9,332 bases of DNA from Rhodobacterales bacterium UBA7416 (lineage in GTDB: Bacteria > Pseudomonadota > Alphaproteobacteria > Rhodobacterales > Rhodobacteraceae), in the NCBI GenBank assembly GCA_002469545.1, contig DKMK01000032.1, positions 1 through 9,332 on the forward strand. The letters are read 5' to 3'. The notes under the pieces were generated by a model. It was given only the letters and a program-made list of their open reading frames with translations, was not told the DNA's origin and searched no databases. The translations under genes were made by a program, and so were the position numbers. Below, piece after piece: positions 6,427 through 9,332 of the stretch (its first letter is position 1; each line of letters begins with the position of its first letter).

Positions 6427-7461
6427 ATGGATGAAATGACTTTGGCGGCCCTTTTGGGTTTGGCAGGTGGTTGCATTTTAGGGCTCGCGGCGCGACTTGG
6501 ACAATTTTGCACATTTGGCGCAATCGAAAGCGCCTATATGGGGCGCGATCAACGCCGCATGCGATTGTGGGGCATCGTTTTGGGTGTCGCCATCCTTTCT
6601 ATCTATACCTTGGATGCAATGGGTCACATGGATGTGTCCCGCACCCTTTACCAATCGGTTCAATGGAACCCACTCGCCAGCATTCTAGGCGGCCTCGTTT
6701 TCGGTTATGGCATGGGACTTGCAGGCAATTGCGGCTTTGGCTCGCTCGCGCGCCTTGGCGGCGGTGATTTACGCGCCTTTGTCGTCGTCTTGATGATCGC
6801 CATTTCTGGTTATTTCATGTTGTCTGGCCCGTTGGCCAGCTTACGCGTTTCAATTTTCCCAATGACACCCGCCGAAGGGCCCCAAGGTTTTGCCCAACTC
6901 GGTCATTCCTTATTGGGCATTTCGCCACTGATCGTGGCTGTAATAATCGCCATCGCCCTGATTGTATGGGCCTTGGCCCACACACCGCTACGCGACGAAC
7001 CCGTGATGATGTTCTGGGGCGTTATGGCTGGCCTATCGGTGGCAGGCGCATTTTGGGGCACAACATATCTAAATGAAACCAGCTTTGAACAAGTCGCAAT
7101 CCAAGGCCACACTTTCACAGCGCCCCTTGGTGCCACATTACTTTACATGATGACATCATCCAGCGGCGGCCTTGGCTTTCCAATTGGATCCGTGGCCGGT
7201 GTCCTTTTGGGTGCTTTCATCGGTTCAATGATCAAAGGTCACTTTCGCTGGGAACCCTGCGACGATCCACGCGAACTAGGGCGTCAAATCTTTGGCGCAA
7301 TCTTGATGGGCTTTGGCGGCGTCGTCGCATTGGGCTGTTCCGTTGGCCAAGGCGTCAGCGCCTTTTCCACATTGGCCTTCAGCGGCCCCGTCACTCTGTT
7401 GGCGATTGTTTTGGGCTGTATCGTTGCAATTCGCCAACTTTTGGCAGGTTTTGAACCTTAA
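6427..7461 (+). CDS. soxT: YeeE/YedE-family permease, SoxT-like (first copy)
   Basis: A polytopic inner-membrane protein of 344 residues in the YeeE/YedE (sulf_transp) family, likely importing thiosulfate or a related sulfur compound. Two homologous halves are visible with many hydrophobic segments. The three cysteines essential in the structurally known thiosulfate transporter YeeE are all present: LGQFCTFGAIES (C28), GLAGNCGFGSLARL (C102) and ALGCSVGQG (C304), with closely similar spacing. AAAGGGG lies 8 bases before the ATG. It follows soxR by 18 bases and is probably co-transcribed. In relatives such a gene next to soxR is called soxT. Import could supply the ligand for SoxR; this is inference. 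A second, divergent copy follows. Confidence 0.88.
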   Translation: MDEMTLAALLGLAGGCILGLAARLGQFCTFGAIESAYMGRDQRRMRLWGIVLGVAILSIYTLDAMGHMDVSRTLYQSVQWNPLASILGGLVFGYGMGLAGNCGFGSLARLGGGDLRAFVVVLMIAISGYFMLSGPLASLRVSIFPMTPAEGPQGFAQLGHSLLGISPLIVAVIIAIALIVWALAHTPLRDEPVMMFWGVMAGLSVAGAFWGTTYLNETSFEQVAIQGHTFTAPLGATLLYMMTSSSGGLGFPIGSVAGVLLGAFIGSMIKGHFRWEPCDDPRELGRQIFGAILMGFGGVVALGCSVGQGVSAFSTLAFSGPVTLLAIVLGCIVAIRQLLAGFEP

Positions 7462-7476
7462 ACAGAACAACGTACT

Positions 7477-7496
7477 GTATTCTGATATATGAATAC
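7477..7496. promoter_or_regulatory. Operator GTATTC-N8-GAATAC between the two permease genes
   Basis: A perfect 6-bp inverted repeat with an 8-base spacer, containing ATTC-N8-GAAT, begins 16 bases after the first permease stop codon and about 190 bases before the second permease start. A weak -35/-10 pair (TTGAAC at 7451 and TACTGT at 7473, 16 apart) would put the operator over the start of transcription. SoxR is the likely ligand by similarity to the other two sites. Confidence 0.65.
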
Positions 7497-7524
7497 GTCG
7501 ATTCAAGGAAATAATTCCACGACA

Positions 7525-7546
7525 AAGCTATCAACGCGTATAGCTT
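7525..7546. repeat. AAGCTAT-N8-ATAGCTT inverted repeat
   Basis: A perfect 7-bp inverted repeat with an 8-base spacer lies in the 223-base leader of the second permease. There is no T-run after either arm, so it is not an obvious terminator. It could be a second operator with the same geometry but another core, or a transcript hairpin. Confidence 0.4.
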
Positions 7547-7684
7547 CCTACCATGTGCCGCTTTCAATTCGTATATTCTGCATCCCATACATTTAACAGA
7601 ATTTAAACCCGTTTTGCGCATTTGCACGAATCCAAAAAACCGTTCACAGACCCTTTGATCACAGTATTACGCAAAGGCGCCGCT

Positions 7685-8740
7685 ATGTTTGAAGAACTTG
7701 GTTTTGAAACCCTCACCCCTGTCACCGCATCCATTATATTCGCACTGATTATTGGCGTTATCTTTGGCGCAATCGGTCAACACACGCAATTCTGTTTCCG
7801 CCGTGGCATCGTGGGTGACGCATCTGAACGTAAATCAGCGCGCGGAGTTTGGTTTACCGCACTTGCCGCCGCAATTATCGGCACACAGATTTTGGTTGCA
7901 ATGGACGTCATATCCTTTGCGGACCACCGTTTTTTCATCTCTGACATCCCAGTCGTCGCCATCGCACTTGGCGGACTGTTATTTGGTGCAGGTATGGTAT
8001 TGACACGCGGCTGTATTTCCCGCCTGACAGTCCTGACAGGCACAGGAAATACACGCGCGTTGATCGTTTTGATCGTGTTTGCAATTACCGCACATGCGGC
8101 ACTCAAGGGTGTCTTTGCACCCCTACGCGTCTGGGCTGGATCATTCTCCGTGGACTTTGGCGATACTGTTTCATTTGCCCAACTCCCTGGTGGCGCGACG
8201 TTGTGGTCAATCCTGTTGTCAGCGGCCGCTTTATCGCTGGCATATAAATCTGGCGCAAAACACACACATCTGGCATTGGCGGTCATTCTTGGTCTGTTGG
8301 TTCCACTATCATGGGCAGGCACTGGGTTTATATTGTTCGACGAATTTGACCCAATTGCCATGCAATCACTATCTTTCACATCCCCCAGCGCGGACGTCTT
8401 ATTTTGGGCCGTTGCATCCACTGCAATCCCGGCTGGCTTTGGCGTTGGTTTAATTGGTGGTGTCATCGCAGGCTCCGCGTTAACGGCCTTAGCAAAGGGT
8501 GAATTCAAATGGCAGTCATTTGAAGACCCCGCACAAACGCGTCGCTACCTTGCTGGCGCTATGTTGATGGGCCTTGGTGGCGTTTTGGCCGGTGGTTGTA
8601 CTGTGGGCGCTGGTTTGGGCGGCATTCCAACCCTGTCATTCGCCGCGTTACTCGCGCTGGCATTCATCACAATCGGTGCAATCGCAACACGGCGTGTATT
8701 GCAAGGCGGCGCGTCGCGCACCGCCTCTTTTGCGCACTAA
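7685..8740 (+). CDS. YeeE/YedE-family permease, SoxT-like (second copy)
   Basis: A second YeeE/YedE-family membrane protein, 351 residues from ATG at 7685. An in-frame TTG at 7622 would add a hydrophilic 21-residue tail, but the ATG has AAAGG 7 bases upstream and leads directly into the membrane region. The three key cysteines are kept: GQHTQFCFRR (C37), VLTRGCISRL (C110) and LAGGCTVGAG (C305). The sequence is clearly diverged from the first copy (for example FCFRRGIVGDASERK instead of FCTFGAIESAYMGRD), so this is not a recent duplication. Likely substrate is a sulfur compound (thiosulfate, sulfite or persulfide), with the difference between copies unknown. It has its own upstream gap and candidate operator, and a hairpin after the stop. 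The role in sulfur transport is from the family; its place in the Sox system is inferred. Confidence 0.88.
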   Translation: MFEELGFETLTPVTASIIFALIIGVIFGAIGQHTQFCFRRGIVGDASERKSARGVWFTALAAAIIGTQILVAMDVISFADHRFFISDIPVVAIALGGLLFGAGMVLTRGCISRLTVLTGTGNTRALIVLIVFAITAHAALKGVFAPLRVWAGSFSVDFGDTVSFAQLPGGATLWSILLSAAALSLAYKSGAKHTHLALAVILGLLVPLSWAGTGFILFDEFDPIAMQSLSFTSPSADVLFWAVASTAIPAGFGVGLIGGVIAGSALTALAKGEFKWQSFEDPAQTRRYLAGAMLMGLGGVLAGGCTVGAGLGGIPTLSFAALLALAFITIGAIATRRVLQGGASRTASFAH

Positions 8741-8746
8741 ACCTGT

Positions 8747-8774
8747 TTGGCAGCACCGCATATAGTGTTGCCAA
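8747..8774 (+). repeat. Hairpin after the second permease
   Basis: A 10-bp stem (TTGGCAGCAC with GTGTTGCCAA, including one G-T pair) with an 8-base loop starts 7 bases after the stop codon. No T-run follows on either strand, so it is not a classic intrinsic terminator. It may stabilise the transcript 3' end or aid Rho-dependent termination. Confidence 0.45.
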
Positions 8775-8860
8775 CAAGACTCTACCCAAATCTAGCTGAG
8801 CTGTGTATAAACAGGGCGGAATAACACCTAAAACCCCAAGTAATACCCAAGGATCAGGTC

Positions 8861-9328
8861 ATGAGATGCCCATTTTGCGGTAACACAGATACCCAAGTAA
8901 AAGACAGCCGCCCCGCCGAAGATCATGTTGCAATCCGTCGCAGACGGTTTTGCCCATCATGCGGCGGGCGCTTTACCACCTATGAACGCGTTCAACTGCG
9001 CGATTTAGTGGTAATCAAAAAGAACGGAAAACGCGAAGACTTCGATCGCGAAAAACTGGCACGGTCCATCCGTATGGCTTTGCAAAAGCGCCCAGTCGAA
9101 TCCGATCGTATCGAACAATTGATATCCGGCATAGTACGTCGTCTTGAAAGCATGGGCGAAGCAGACATCGACAGCGACAAGATTGGTGCAATCGTCATGG
9201 ATACATTGGCACGCATTGATACGGTTGCTTATGTACGTTTTGCATCTGTTTACAAAAACTTCCAAGATGCCGATGATTTCGAAGATTTCGTACATCAATT
9301 GCGTCCACCCGAAGCTACCGAAGACTAA
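8861..9328 (+). CDS. nrdR: NrdR, ribonucleotide reductase transcriptional repressor
   Basis: NrdR represses ribonucleotide reductase genes according to ATP and dATP levels. The 155-residue protein is of normal length and complete. A zinc-ribbon at the N-terminus (CPFCG at 3-7, CPSCGG at 31-36, with the conserved DSRPAEDHVAIRRRRFC between) binds DNA. An ATP-cone follows from about residue 46, with KKNGKREDFDREKL and the DTVAYVRFASVYKNF segment near 115-130. AAGGATCAGG precedes the ATG. It stands alone after the sox-related genes with a 120-base upstream gap and is housekeeping, unrelated in function to sulfur oxidation. It overlaps the probable start of the next gene (TAATG). I could not make out a clear NrdR box in the upstream gap. 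Confidence 0.97.
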   Translation: MRCPFCGNTDTQVKDSRPAEDHVAIRRRRFCPSCGGRFTTYERVQLRDLVVIKKNGKREDFDREKLARSIRMALQKRPVESDRIEQLISGIVRRLESMGEADIDSDKIGAIVMDTLARIDTVAYVRFASVYKNFQDADDFEDFVHQLRPPEATED

Positions 9329-9332
9329 TGCC
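9328..9332 (+). CDS. Possible start of the gene after nrdR (ribD expected)
   Basis: The nrdR stop codon overlaps an ATG (TAATG), and only five bases of the next reading frame are visible. In alphaproteobacteria nrdR is commonly followed by ribD of riboflavin synthesis, often with such an overlap. The identity is expectation from gene order, not sequence. Confidence 0.25.

Noticed and set aside
7497..7523. Loose nested palindrome GTCG...GGAA-ATAA-TTCC...CGAC
   Set aside because: Four-base arms with unpaired gaps are expected by chance in this length.
7391..7627. A 78-codon minus-strand open frame across the gap between the permeases
   Set aside because: It overlaps the end of the first permease and the operator, and has no recognisable domain or clear ribosome site.
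7777..8508. A 243-codon minus-strand open frame opposite the second permease
   Set aside because: The sense frame encodes a clear YeeE/YedE protein with conserved cysteines; the antisense product has no recognisable domain and low complexity.
8741..8860. Possible NrdR box before nrdR (around GTGTATAAACAG)
   Set aside because: Too far from the consensus and not a convincing palindrome.

Overview
The window carries most of a thiosulfate-oxidation (Sox) locus from an alphaproteobacterium. The gene content and order (soxVW-XYZA-B on one strand, soxS and soxR diverging from soxV, nrdR nearby) best fit a marine Rhodobacterales (Roseobacter-like) organism. The base composition looks close to 50% GC, low for that order. 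The lineage is inferred from gene content and protein character, not from a search.

Left half, minus strand, in transcription order: soxV (CcdA-type membrane electron carrier), soxW (periplasmic thioredoxin), a short intergenic region with a promoter-like sequence and operator, then soxX, soxY, soxZ, soxA and soxB. SoxB runs off the left edge, so about the last 50-60 residues and anything beyond it (soxCD would be expected there in many relatives) are not visible. SoxAX is the c-type cytochrome that couples thiosulfate to the SoxY cysteine, SoxYZ is the carrier, and SoxB hydrolyses the terminal sulfate. SoxV and SoxW, and the divergent SoxS, deliver reductant to periplasmic thiols.

Right half, plus strand: soxS (small periplasmic thioredoxin-like protein), a secreted GlcG/HbpS-family (DUF336) protein, soxR (ArsR-family repressor with a two-cysteine sulfur/redox switch), and two separate YeeE/YedE-family permeases (SoxT-like). 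soxS to the first permease is tightly packed. The second permease has a 223-base upstream gap with its own operator-like site. The window ends with nrdR, the ribonucleotide reductase repressor, and the probable first bases of the next gene.

The most interesting structure is regulatory. The inverted repeat ATTC-N8-GAAT occurs exactly three times in the window by eye scan, always between genes: upstream of soxX, upstream of soxB, and upstream of the second permease. This is the operator form I recall for the SqrR/SoxR-type ArsR repressors, and the encoded SoxR has the matching cysteines (C40 and C106). soxA is followed by a strong intrinsic terminator, and one of the three sites lies between that terminator and soxB, so soxB looks separately controlled. 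The soxV-soxS region has a different palindrome pair. I saw no RNA genes, CRISPR arrays, insertion sequences or integrase genes, and no gene-free stretch over 300 bases.
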